From positions 1 through 8,450 of the forward strand of contig CANGVU010000032.1 in the NCBI GenBank assembly GCA_947457325.1: a DNA stretch of 8,450 nucleotides, in the 5' to 3' direction. Origin of the DNA: Flavobacteriales bacterium (GTDB lineage Bacteria; Bacteroidota; Bacteroidia; Flavobacteriales_D; Sanyastnellaceae). This document shows positions 1-7,161 of this stretch, one piece after another. Positions within the stretch are counted from its first letter, which is position 1. Each line of letters begins with the position of its first letter. A model generated the notes under the pieces. It made no database searches and was not told where the DNA came from. It was given only the letters and a program-made list of their open reading frames with translations. A program made the translations under genes and the position numbers.

Positions 1-1241
1 AGCAAGAGTACGTGGCGGAGATGGAAGCCAATGGCATTGCTTACGAGCAAGGTCAGCATACAGAAGCATTGATATTGAATGCTGACGTTGTTGTCAAGAG
101 TCCCGGTATTCCAGAAAAAGTAGCCATTGTTCAATCGCTCATGGCAAAAGGAATTCCTGTTGTATCAGAAATGGAGTTTGCATTTCCATACAACAAGGCA
201 AAGACCATTTGTATCACTGGATCAAATGGAAAAACCACAACAACATTACTCACTTACCACATTTTGCAGAACGCAGGAGTAAAAGTAGGATTGGTTGGAA
301 ACGTTGGAAAGAGGGTTGCGAGACAGTTGATTGGTGAGCAGCCCGGTTGGTTTGTTTTAGAACTGAGCAGCTTTCAGTTGGATGGCATGTTTCAGTTCAA
401 GGCGGATATAGCCATTCTGACCAATATTACTCCAGATCACTTGGATCGCTATGAGTACAAGATGGAGAATTATGTGGCCTCCAAGTTTAGAATTGATCAA
501 AATCAAACTTCAGCTGACTATTTCATCTTTAGTCAAGACGATCCAGAGACTCAAAAGTATTTGTCTCAAAATACAATAGGTGCAACGATGATTCCTTTCA
601 CTCTAAATGACATTTCAGAGGGAAGTGAGTTTGAAGGCGCCTTTGTTCAAAATGAAAACATCAACATCAACATCCATAAAAACCCAGTAATTATGAAAAT
701 CACTTCATTAGCTTTGAAAGGAAAGCACAATTTGAACAACTCAATGGCAGCAGGAGTAGCAGCCAGAATTCTTGACTTGCGCAAGGAAGTAGTTCGTGAG
801 AGTTTAGAGAACTTTGAGAATGTAGAACACCGTTTGGAGTTTGTTGCCAAGGTTCATGGCGTTAGCTTTATCAACGACAGTAAGGCTACCAATGTCAATT
901 CAGCATGGTATGCTTTGGAGAGCATCAATACCCCAATCATTTGGGTTGCAGGTGGTCAGGATAAAGGAAATGATTACAATGAATTGTTGCCATTGGTTTC
1001 TAAGCGTGTTAAGGCCATCATTTGTTTGACCAAGGACAGCAGCAAGATCAGAAAGGCTTTTGAAAAAGTTGTAGATACCATTGTTGATTCGACCGATGCT
1101 GAGCATACAGTTCGTGTGGCTTATGAATTGGCCAAAGAAGGTGATACTGTTTTATTGTCTCCTGCATGTGCAAGTTTTGACTTGTTTGACAACTATGAAG
1201 ATAGAGGTCGTCAATTTAAAAAGGCTGTAAAAGGTTTGTAA
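1..1241 (+). CDS. murD: UDP-N-acetylmuramoylalanine--D-glutamate ligase MurD (5' partial)
   Basis: MurD is the cytoplasmic ATP-dependent ligase that adds D-Glu to UDP-MurNAc-L-Ala in peptidoglycan precursor synthesis. The frame is open from the left edge (first complete codon at 3), so the start lies upstream. About 412 residues are visible against a usual 440-450, so roughly 35-40 N-terminal residues with the nucleotide-fold glycine motif are missing. Motifs seen in order are: KSPGIP near the N-terminal/central domain border; the ATP P-loop GSNGKTTTT (nt 219-245); ELSSFQL (from nt 360); NITPDHLDRY (DHLDRY from nt 435); a lysine in ASKFRI (codon 483-485) matching the carbamylated lysine of the family; HRLEF (from nt 828); NDSKATN (873-893); and SPACASFD followed by YEDRG in the C-terminal domain (from nt 1158). 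These separate it from MurC, MurE and MurF. The GTG at 12 is an internal Val codon. The gene ends 11 nt before ftsW, in one operon with it. Confidence 0.97.
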   Translation, partial: QEYVAEMEANGIAYEQGQHTEALILNADVVVKSPGIPEKVAIVQSLMAKGIPVVSEMEFAFPYNKAKTICITGSNGKTTTTLLTYHILQNAGVKVGLVGNVGKRVARQLIGEQPGWFVLELSSFQLDGMFQFKADIAILTNITPDHLDRYEYKMENYVASKFRIDQNQTSADYFIFSQDDPETQKYLSQNTIGATMIPFTLNDISEGSEFEGAFVQNENININIHKNPVIMKITSLALKGKHNLNNSMAAGVAARILDLRKEVVRESLENFENVEHRLEFVAKVHGVSFINDSKATNVNSAWYALESINTPIIWVAGGQDKGNDYNELLPLVSKRVKAIICLTKDSSKIRKAFEKVVDTIVDSTDAEHTVRVAYELAKEGDTVLLSPACASFDLFDNYEDRGRQFKKAVKGL

Positions 1242-1252
1242 TTGTTCTTATT

Positions 1253-2425
1253 ATGTTTCGCTATTTAAAAGGAGATAAGGTTATCTGGATGGTGGCATTG
1301 CTGCTGACCGTGGTGTCTATTCTTGCTGTTTATAGCGGAATTTCAACCTTGGGAAAAGATGCAGAGGGTAGTTTCGGTGTGCTGAGAAGACACATGGTTA
1401 TGCTACTGGGTGGATGGGCCATTATGCTTGTCGTGCACCGCATTGACTACCGATATTTTTCTAAGTTTTCTCAATTATTGATTTGGGTTACGGTGGGACT
1501 TTTGGCCGTAACCCTTTTGTATGGCGCCAATATCAACAATGCAGATCGCTGGTTAAAGATTCCTGGTTTGGGCATTTCTTTCCAAACCAGTGATTTGGCG
1601 AAAGTAGTATTGTTGGTTTATTTGGCGAGAATGCTCACTTTGCGACAAGGGGAGTTTGGTGATTGGAAAAGAACGTTTTGGCCGATTGTATTGCCCATTG
1701 CATTTGTTTGTGGTTTGATCTTTCCAGCCAATTTTTCTACCAGCGCGATGTTGGGATTGGTTTGTTTTTTAATGCTACTTGTTTCCGGTTATCCATGGAA
1801 GTTTTTATTGACCATCATAGGAAGCGTGGGTTTGTTGTTGACCATGGTTGTGGCCATTGGTGAGTATGGACCTGAAAAGATTTTGCCTCGCTATGACACC
1901 TGGAAGAATAGGATATTGAACAAAGTTGAAGGCGACGCAGAAGGTAATTACCAAGCGGATTTGGCCAAGTATGCCATCTATTCAGGGGGATTGATTCCCA
2001 AAGGACCCGGCACAGGATCCTCTCGGAATTTTATGCCCCACCCTTATTCGGATATGATTTATGCTTTTATCATAGAAGAGTATGGATTGGTCTTTGGTGG
2101 ATTATTGTTGATTTTTGTTTATCTCATTTTTTATTTCAGAGCTGTCAGAACAGCATTGACTTGTCCTTCTCGCTTTGGACAATTGATGGTCTTTGGATTG
2201 TCTTCCATTATTGTAATTCAAGCATTGATCAATATGTCGGTCTCCGTCAGTTTGTTTCCTACAACAGGACAGCCGCTGCCTTTGATTAGTTTGGGTGGTA
2301 CTTCAACACTGTTTACATGTTTATCCATTGCCATGATCATCAGTGTAACCAGAGGGAAGGGTGAAGTAGATGAAGATCAATTTATCGAAGAAAATCCCAT
2401 GTCCGAGGTTCAACATGCTCAATAA
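1253..2425 (+). CDS. ftsW: SEDS-family septal peptidoglycan glycosyltransferase FtsW
   Basis: FtsW is an integral inner membrane protein that polymerises lipid II into septal glycan strands together with its class B penicillin-binding protein. The 390-residue product has about ten hydrophobic segments (roughly residues 11-31, 47-62, 73-91, 114-130, 143-160, 163-178, 182-203, 271-295, 309-331 and 344-366), as expected for SEDS proteins. Family motifs are NNADRWL (95-101), YSDMIYAFIIEEYG (265-278), whose Asp267 aligns with the essential SEDS aspartate, and the C-terminal GQPLPLISLGGTS (339-351). The usual PSE-x-K motif reads TSDLAK (112-117). The tail from about 369 is acidic and cytoplasmic. 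FtsW rather than RodA is chosen from its place between murD and murG. The ATG at 1253 has no clear Shine-Dalgarno sequence, which is common in Bacteroidota. The 3' end overlaps murG by 11 nt. Confidence 0.95.
   Translation: MFRYLKGDKVIWMVALLLTVVSILAVYSGISTLGKDAEGSFGVLRRHMVMLLGGWAIMLVVHRIDYRYFSKFSQLLIWVTVGLLAVTLLYGANINNADRWLKIPGLGISFQTSDLAKVVLLVYLARMLTLRQGEFGDWKRTFWPIVLPIAFVCGLIFPANFSTSAMLGLVCFLMLLVSGYPWKFLLTIIGSVGLLLTMVVAIGEYGPEKILPRYDTWKNRILNKVEGDAEGNYQADLAKYAIYSGGLIPKGPGTGSSRNFMPHPYSDMIYAFIIEEYGLVFGGLLLIFVYLIFYFRAVRTALTCPSRFGQLMVFGLSSIIVIQALINMSVSVSLFPTTGQPLPLISLGGTSTLFTCLSIAMIISVTRGKGEVDEDQFIEENPMSEVQHAQ
2405..2408 (+). promoter_or_regulatory. Ribosome binding site of murG
   Basis: A GAGG motif lies 6 nt before the ATG at 2415, inside the end of ftsW. 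Together with the family N-terminus it supports 2415 as the murG start instead of the in-frame ATG at 2370. Confidence 0.5.
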
Positions 2426-3506
2426 AGTAGTTATATCAGGTGGTGGAACAGGCGGGCATATTTTCCCCGCCATTGCCATTGCGCAGGAATTGGAAAGACA
2501 GCATCCCAATGTTCAGATTTTGTTTGTTGGTGCCAGGGGGCGAATGGAAATGGAGAAGGTTCCACAATTTGGTTACAACATCGTTGGCTTACCCATCGCA
2601 GGCATTCAGCGAAAGTTGAGTTGGAAGAATTTGTTGCTGCCTTTCAAGATTCTATGGAGCTTGATTTTGGCCATCAAACTGATTTGGCAGTTCAAGCCCG
2701 ATGCGGTAATTGGTGTAGGTGGATATGCGAGTGGCCCAACTTTATGGGCTGCTAATGCCTTGGGGAAGAAAATATTTATCCAAGAGCAAAATTCATTTGC
2801 AGGCTTAACCAATAAAATATTGTCAAAAAAGGCAACCCGCATTTTCACCGCTTATCCAGGAATGGAGCGTTTTTTTCCAAAGGATAAAATCATACAAACA
2901 GGTAATCCAATTCGGTTTATTTGGGACAACGATCGAAATCCAAAGAATGAGGCATTGGCGCATTTTGGATTGCAAGAAGGAAAGAAAACCATTTTGATGG
3001 TAGGCGGTAGTTTGGGTGCAAGAGCCATGAATCAGACCATGGAGGCCCATTTGGATGCGCTATTGGAGTTGAATGTGCAAGTTATTTGGCAAACAGGGAA
3101 AAATTATTTGCCGCAAAGCAAATGGAAGGATAAGTCAGGACTATGGGTTGGACCATTTATCCATGAGATGCACCAAGCCTATGCTGCAGCCGATATCATC
3201 GTAAGCAGAGCTGGTGCGATGTCGGTTTCTGAATTGTGCTTGGTGGCCAAGCCAACTGTTTTTGTGCCATCACCTTATGTTTCTGAGGATCATCAGACGC
3301 ACAATGCCATGGCTTTGGTGAATGATAAAGCTGCATTGATGATTAGAGAGAAAACACTTTCAGAAATGTGGTTGTCAACATTGAAAGACTTGTTGGAAGG
3401 AAAAGTTGACGTGGCATCCATGACCAAGAACATGCAGCAATGGGCTAGGCCAAATGCAAGTGCAGATATCGTAAACCAATTGAAGAAGGATTGTTATGGA
3501 ACATAA
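2415..3506 (+). CDS. murG: UDP-GlcNAc:lipid I N-acetylglucosaminyltransferase MurG
   Basis: MurG transfers GlcNAc from UDP-GlcNAc to lipid I on the cytoplasmic face of the inner membrane, giving lipid II, the substrate of FtsW. It is a GT-B fold (GT28 family) enzyme. With the start at 2415 the product is 363 residues, the normal family length. The N-terminal domain has the glycine-rich loop GGGTGGHIFPA (9-19), a GARGRMEMEKVP stretch (39-50), GVGGYASGP (100-108) and QEQNSFAGLTNK (123-134), where E. coli has HEQN. The C-terminal domain has TGNPIR (162-167), GGSLGARAMN (197-206), and the donor-binding region SRAGAMSVSE (264-273) followed by EDHQTHNA (291-298). An upstream in-frame ATG at 2370 would add 15 residues before the conserved MLNKVVISGGG start and would lie deeper inside ftsW, so it is not favoured. 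The gene overlaps ftsW by 11 nt and murC by 11 nt. Confidence 0.96.
   Translation: MLNKVVISGGGTGGHIFPAIAIAQELERQHPNVQILFVGARGRMEMEKVPQFGYNIVGLPIAGIQRKLSWKNLLLPFKILWSLILAIKLIWQFKPDAVIGVGGYASGPTLWAANALGKKIFIQEQNSFAGLTNKILSKKATRIFTAYPGMERFFPKDKIIQTGNPIRFIWDNDRNPKNEALAHFGLQEGKKTILMVGGSLGARAMNQTMEAHLDALLELNVQVIWQTGKNYLPQSKWKDKSGLWVGPFIHEMHQAYAAADIIVSRAGAMSVSELCLVAKPTVFVPSPYVSEDHQTHNAMALVNDKAALMIREKTLSEMWLSTLKDLLEGKVDVASMTKNMQQWARPNASADIVNQLKKDCYGT
3487..3490 (+). promoter_or_regulatory. Ribosome binding site of murC
   Basis: An AGGA motif (within AAGAAGGA) lies 5 nt before the ATG at 3496, inside the 3' end of murG. It supports the murC start that overlaps murG by 11 nt. Confidence 0.5.
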
Positions 3507-4896
3507 ACAATGGGGCAAAGAAACCATTTTTTATTTTTTAGGAATTGGTGGAATTGGCATGTCAGCCTTGGCCAGATTCTTTCACGCCAAGGGTCATATT
3601 GTTATGGGATACGATCGCACCAGCACACCATTAACGCAGCAATTGGAGCAAGAAGGAATTGACATCACTTATGAAGATGATCTACTGCACTTGCCTTCAT
3701 TGATTCGGTTAACTCCCGTAGAAAAGATATGGGTATGTTATACGCCCGCCATTCCCCAAGATAGCTTGCTGAAGAATTATTTTGTACAGAATGGATTTCC
3801 CATGATGAAGCGCAGTGTTCTTTTGGGAAAAATAACGGAGCAATACCATACCATTGCCGTTGCAGGTACCCATGGCAAGACAACTACTTCATCAATGATT
3901 GCATTCCTTTTGAATGAAGTAGGTTTTAAAGTCAACGCTTTTTTGGGAGGGATTTCCGCCAATTTTCGTTCCAACTTGGTATTGGCGGACAGTGATTGGG
4001 TAGTGGTAGAAGCGGATGAGTTTGATAGAAGTTTTCTAACCTTAACGCCCGAGTGGGCTGTGGTAACTGCAGTTGATCCCGATCACCTTGATATTTACGG
4101 TGATGCAGCCACATTTGAGAAGGGTTTTCAAGATTTTTCGAAGAAGATTAAACCCAACGGACAACTTCTTGTACAATTTGAAGTCGCCACTGATTTTAAT
4201 GGATTGGCTGAGCATACAGCTGTTGTTCATTATGGAATAACGAATAAGACAACAGTGGAATGTCGCGCGGAGAACATTGTTGTTCAAGATGGTAGGTTTG
4301 TATTTGATTACAAAGGAACAATCAATATTGATGGGATAGTTTGCGGATTATCCGGACGACACAATGTTGAAAATTCGGTGGCGGCCATCACCATTGCATT
4401 GGCCTGCGGAGGTGAACCAAGCGACATAAAAAAGGCTATGTCAGCTTTCAAAGGAGTAGGTCGAAGGTTTGAACGCATCCTAGATGAAGAAGGAGTAGTG
4501 ATGATTGACGATTACGCCCATCATCCCACAGAATTGAATGCGGCAATTACGAGCGCAAGGATGTTATTTCCAGGAAAAAAAATAGGGGGCATTTTTCAAC
4601 CCCATCTTTTTTCTCGGACAAGGGATTTTTTAGATGGATTTGTTTCTTCCTTATCGGCCCTGGATGGCTTGATTTTACTGCCTATTTATCCGGCAAGAGA
4701 ATTACCAATTCCTGGAATTGATTCACAATTGATACTTGATAAGATTTCGCTTTCGGATAAAAAGTTGTTGGAAAAAAGTGAATTATTGGAGATTGGAATA
4801 CCTGCGGATTGGGAGGTGGTTTTGGTGTTGGGAGCTGGGGATATTGATCAGCTAGTAAAACCATTGGCAGTGCAATTAAAACAAAGAGAAAAGTAG
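3496..4896 (+). CDS. murC: UDP-N-acetylmuramate--L-alanine ligase MurC
   Basis: MurC is the cytoplasmic ATP-dependent ligase that attaches L-Ala to UDP-MurNAc, the first step of stem peptide assembly. Its product is the MurD substrate. At 466 residues it has the standard length and all three Mur ligase domains. Motifs in order are: GIGGIGMS (16-23) of the UDP-binding Rossmann-like domain; the P-loop GTHGKTTT (124-131); VEADEFDRSFL (171-181); DPDHLD (194-199); GRHNVEN (287-293); GVGRRFER (320-327); DDYAHHPTE (338-346); and FQPHLFSRT (367-375). The GTHGKT, EADE and YAHHPTE motifs are diagnostic for MurC (and the related Mpl), and the dcw position supports MurC. No ddl domain is fused and no murB or ddl gene follows, unlike the E. 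coli order. The stop lies 2 nt before ftsQ. Confidence 0.97.
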   Translation: MEHKQWGKETIFYFLGIGGIGMSALARFFHAKGHIVMGYDRTSTPLTQQLEQEGIDITYEDDLLHLPSLIRLTPVEKIWVCYTPAIPQDSLLKNYFVQNGFPMMKRSVLLGKITEQYHTIAVAGTHGKTTTSSMIAFLLNEVGFKVNAFLGGISANFRSNLVLADSDWVVVEADEFDRSFLTLTPEWAVVTAVDPDHLDIYGDAATFEKGFQDFSKKIKPNGQLLVQFEVATDFNGLAEHTAVVHYGITNKTTVECRAENIVVQDGRFVFDYKGTINIDGIVCGLSGRHNVENSVAAITIALACGGEPSDIKKAMSAFKGVGRRFERILDEEGVVMIDDYAHHPTELNAAITSARMLFPGKKIGGIFQPHLFSRTRDFLDGFVSSLSALDGLILLPIYPARELPIPGIDSQLILDKISLSDKKLLEKSELLEIGIPADWEVVLVLGAGDIDQLVKPLAVQLKQREK

Positions 4897-4898
4897 CA

Positions 4899-5708
4899 AT
4901 GGGACAGAAGAAAATAGCATGGAAGAAAGTGGGGGTAGCCCTGCTTTATCTGCTATTGTGTTCAACTGTTATTACCCTAATGGCTTTTTCCAATGCGCAT
5001 CAAGGTCAGTTGAAATGCTGGCAGGTATCTGTCAATATTCAAGAGGCTGATTCAGGATTTGCATTATTAGATGCTTTGGAGATTCAGCAGATATGTGAGG
5101 AGTCCAATGGTGGATTAATGGGTAAGATTGGTGAGCAAATCGATTTGGCTGGTATGCGAAGATCTTTGTTAACCAATCCATACGTTAGAAAAGCTCAAGT
5201 GTATCAGACATTGGATGGTCGTTGTAATATTGATGTTGCTTTGCGTAAGCCCATTGCGCTCATCATGGATCAGTTTGGCTCGCAGTTTTATTTGGATGAG
5301 GAAGGTGCATTATTGCCGATGAAAAAAGGTGCGTTGGCTGACGTTCCCATTTTTTTAGGTGATTTCAGTGCGTCGTTATTGCCAGAGGATATTTTTCATG
5401 ATGACCAAGCCAATGCTTTTCATCAAAGCATTTATTGGATGGCTAAATCGATTCAGTCTCACCCATTGTGGAATGCACAAATAGACCAAGTTTACTGGAA
5501 AGGTCCAGTAGGATGGAGAATTATTCCAAGGATGGGAAATCAAGAGATATGGATAGGTGATAGTCAAAATTTTGACATCAAGATGAAGAATCTTTTTGTG
5601 TTTTATAGCAAAACGTTGCCCAAAATAGATTTGGATCAATATGCGATTTTGGACGCGCGTTTTATCAATCAAATTGTAGGAATTAAAAGAAATTATATCG
5701 CACCATGA
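4899..5708 (+). CDS. ftsQ: Cell division protein FtsQ (DivIB-like)
   Basis: FtsQ is a bitopic inner membrane protein that links cytoplasmic and periplasmic divisome components. The 269-residue product has a short basic cytoplasmic N-terminus (KK...WKK, 4-10), one transmembrane helix (about 11-30) and a periplasmic remainder. Residues of about 42-115 fit a POTRA-like domain that ends in NPYVRKAQVYQTLDGRCNIDV (93-113), followed by a beta-rich domain with RKPIALI (116-122) and QFYLDEEGALLPM (129-141). These stretches are characteristic of Bacteroidota FtsQ. The family is weakly conserved, so the call rests on topology, these motifs and the murC-ftsQ-ftsA order. Three cysteines (40, 66, 109) fall in the periplasmic part, and whether any pair forms a disulfide cannot be told. 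The ATG at 4899 follows a purine-rich stretch (AGAGAAAAG) instead of a clear Shine-Dalgarno sequence. The stop overlaps the ftsA start as ATGA. Confidence 0.9.
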   Translation: MGQKKIAWKKVGVALLYLLLCSTVITLMAFSNAHQGQLKCWQVSVNIQEADSGFALLDALEIQQICEESNGGLMGKIGEQIDLAGMRRSLLTNPYVRKAQVYQTLDGRCNIDVALRKPIALIMDQFGSQFYLDEEGALLPMKKGALADVPIFLGDFSASLLPEDIFHDDQANAFHQSIYWMAKSIQSHPLWNAQIDQVYWKGPVGWRIIPRMGNQEIWIGDSQNFDIKMKNLFVFYSKTLPKIDLDQYAILDARFINQIVGIKRNYIAP

Positions 5709-7075
5709 AAAACGAAATTATCGTAGGACTGGACATTGGAACCACCAAGATTGCCTGTATCGTAGGACGTTACGATGAGCACGGAAAAGTAGAAATTTTG
5801 GGCATCGGCAAATCAGAAAGTGTTGGTGTACAACGTGGCGTAGTTGTGAATATTGACCGCACAGTTGAGTCCATTAAAAAGGCCGTGAGTCAGGCTTCTG
5901 AGAAAAGCAACGTTGATATTAAAATTGTCAATGTTGGTATCGCAGGACAACACATACGCAGCACCCAACATCAGGCTACGCGCACCAGAAGCAGCATGGA
6001 CGAGGAAATTTCGCAAGTGGATATTGATATCATGACGCAGGATATTCGACGTATTCCTGTTGCTCCCGGTGAAGACATTATTCATGCGTTGCCCCAGGAT
6101 TTTACAGTCGATCAAGAGTCGGGAATTAAAGATCCAATTGGAATGGCAGGCATCCGAATGAAGGCCAATTTCCATGTGATCACAGGACAGATTTCTCAGA
6201 TCAATAATATTTACCGTTGCGTAAGAAAGGCCGGTTTGGAAGTTGCTAAATTGACTTTGGAACCATTGGCGAGTTCAGCTTCTGTATTGACAGATGAGGA
6301 GATGGAAGCAGGAGTTGCATTGGTAGATATTGGTGGTGGTACAACAGACATTGCAATTTTCCATGATGGAATAATTAGACATACTGCAGTAATTCCTTTT
6401 GGTGGAAACATCATTACGGAGGACATCAGAAATGGTTGTTATATATTACCAAAATATGCGGAAGTGTTAAAAGTGAATCATGGATTTGCTTTGGAAGAAG
6501 CGGTGAATCAGAATGCGGTTATTGCAATTCCTGGCTTGGCAGGACACCCCAGAAGAGAGATTTCTACATTGCGATTGACGCAGATCATTCAAGCGCGCAT
6601 GGAGGAGATTTTGGATTACGTGCATGGTGAGATTGTTTCTTCCGGTTTCTCCAAACAATTGATTGGCGGCATTGTCATGACTGGAGGTGGTGCACAATTG
6701 CGACACATGAAGCAGTTGGTTGAGTACCATACAGGAATGCATTGCCGTGTAGGTTATCCGCATTTCCACGTATCTTCATCTAAGGATGATGCTACTAAAT
6801 TGACACCGATATTGTCTACCGGTGTTGGATTGCTGATGACCTATGAGAACAATGAAGTGCAAAGAAATTTGTTTCAAGAAACAGTTTCAGCACCGTTGAT
6901 TGAAGAAGTAGTTGAGGAAATCAAGGTGGAAATGAATGATGTTCAATCTGAAACCAAGGTGGAGGTTGAAGAAACAATGGTTAATGCCAAGGCCAAGAAG
7001 AAAGGAGGCATCATGGAGTCGCTGGATTGGTTGAGACAAAAATTAGAGAATCAATTCAAGGATAACATTGAATAA
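5705..7075 (+). CDS. ftsA: Cell division protein FtsA, actin-like membrane anchor of FtsZ
   Basis: FtsA is an actin-family ATPase that tethers FtsZ filaments to the inner membrane and recruits later divisome proteins. The 456-residue product begins with the phosphate-1 motif VGLDIGTTKIA (7-17). The FtsA-specific 1C (SHS2) domain follows at about 83-165. Then come LEPLASSASVL (185-195), the phosphate-2 motif DIGGGTTDIAIF (208-219), the conserved GGNIITEDIRNGC (233-245), IIQARMEEI (294-302) and the adenosine motif TGGGAQL (326-332). The actin fold ends near 380. After it comes an acidic linker of about 50 residues rich in Glu and Val (391-425), then a basic AKKKGG patch (430-435) and a short amphipathic helix around MESLDWLRQKLENQF (437-451) that fits the membrane-targeting sequence. 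The start overlaps the ftsQ stop by 4 nt, suggesting translational coupling. Unusually, no ftsZ follows: the transcript appears to end at the terminator after the gene. Confidence 0.97.
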   Translation: MKNEIIVGLDIGTTKIACIVGRYDEHGKVEILGIGKSESVGVQRGVVVNIDRTVESIKKAVSQASEKSNVDIKIVNVGIAGQHIRSTQHQATRTRSSMDEEISQVDIDIMTQDIRRIPVAPGEDIIHALPQDFTVDQESGIKDPIGMAGIRMKANFHVITGQISQINNIYRCVRKAGLEVAKLTLEPLASSASVLTDEEMEAGVALVDIGGGTTDIAIFHDGIIRHTAVIPFGGNIITEDIRNGCYILPKYAEVLKVNHGFALEEAVNQNAVIAIPGLAGHPRREISTLRLTQIIQARMEEILDYVHGEIVSSGFSKQLIGGIVMTGGGAQLRHMKQLVEYHTGMHCRVGYPHFHVSSSKDDATKLTPILSTGVGLLMTYENNEVQRNLFQETVSAPLIEEVVEEIKVEMNDVQSETKVEVEETMVNAKAKKKGGIMESLDWLRQKLENQFKDNIE

Positions 7076-7102
7076 GATAATAGGTTAGGTTAATTAGATG
7101 AT

Positions 7103-7133
7103 AAGAGCCCCCAGTGATGGGGGCTCTTGTTTT
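7103..7133 (+). terminator. Rho-independent terminator after ftsA
   Basis: A perfect 10-bp stem (AAGAGCCCCC at 7103-7112 paired with GGGGGCTCTT at 7119-7128) closes a 6-nt loop and is followed by GTTTT. It starts 28 nt after the ftsA stop and would end the dcw transcript. Read on the minus strand, the same hairpin lies about 34 nt past the porin stop but is followed by ATCATCTAAT, not a U-run, so it is at best a weak terminator for that gene. Confidence 0.88.
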
Positions 7134-7161
7134 GAAAAGATTTATTTGTCATTGTCTATGG

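Noticed and set aside
12..14. GTG as a possible murD start
   Set aside because: The frame is open to the left edge, and the protein from here lacks the conserved MurD N-terminus. The residues just before it (QEY) read on naturally, so this is an internal Val codon of a cut gene.
2370..2414. Upstream in-frame ATG that would lengthen MurG by 15 residues
   Set aside because: MurG proteins typically begin just before the GGGTGGH loop, the ATG at 2415 has a GAGG ribosome binding site, and the longer start would overlap ftsW by 56 nt.
5376..5672. Antisense open frame of 98 codons inside ftsQ
   Set aside because: It is contained within ftsQ, and its composition is that of a reverse-complement shadow with no recognisable domain.
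5813..6175. Antisense open frame of 120 codons inside ftsA
   Set aside because: It lies wholly within a well-conserved gene, its translation resembles no family I know, and it has no evident ribosome binding site. It is a shadow of the ftsA coding frame.
7103..7128. Hairpin as an efficient bidirectional terminator
   Set aside because: Only the plus strand has a T-rich run (GTTTT) after the stem. On the minus strand the sequence after the stem is ATCATCTAAT, so efficient termination of the porin-like transcript here is not supported.
7076..7161. Possible small gene, RNA or ftsZ remnant between ftsA and the porin-like gene
   Set aside because: The 86 nt are largely taken up by the terminator hairpin. 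No open frame with a start and no similarity to an ftsZ 5' end can be seen.
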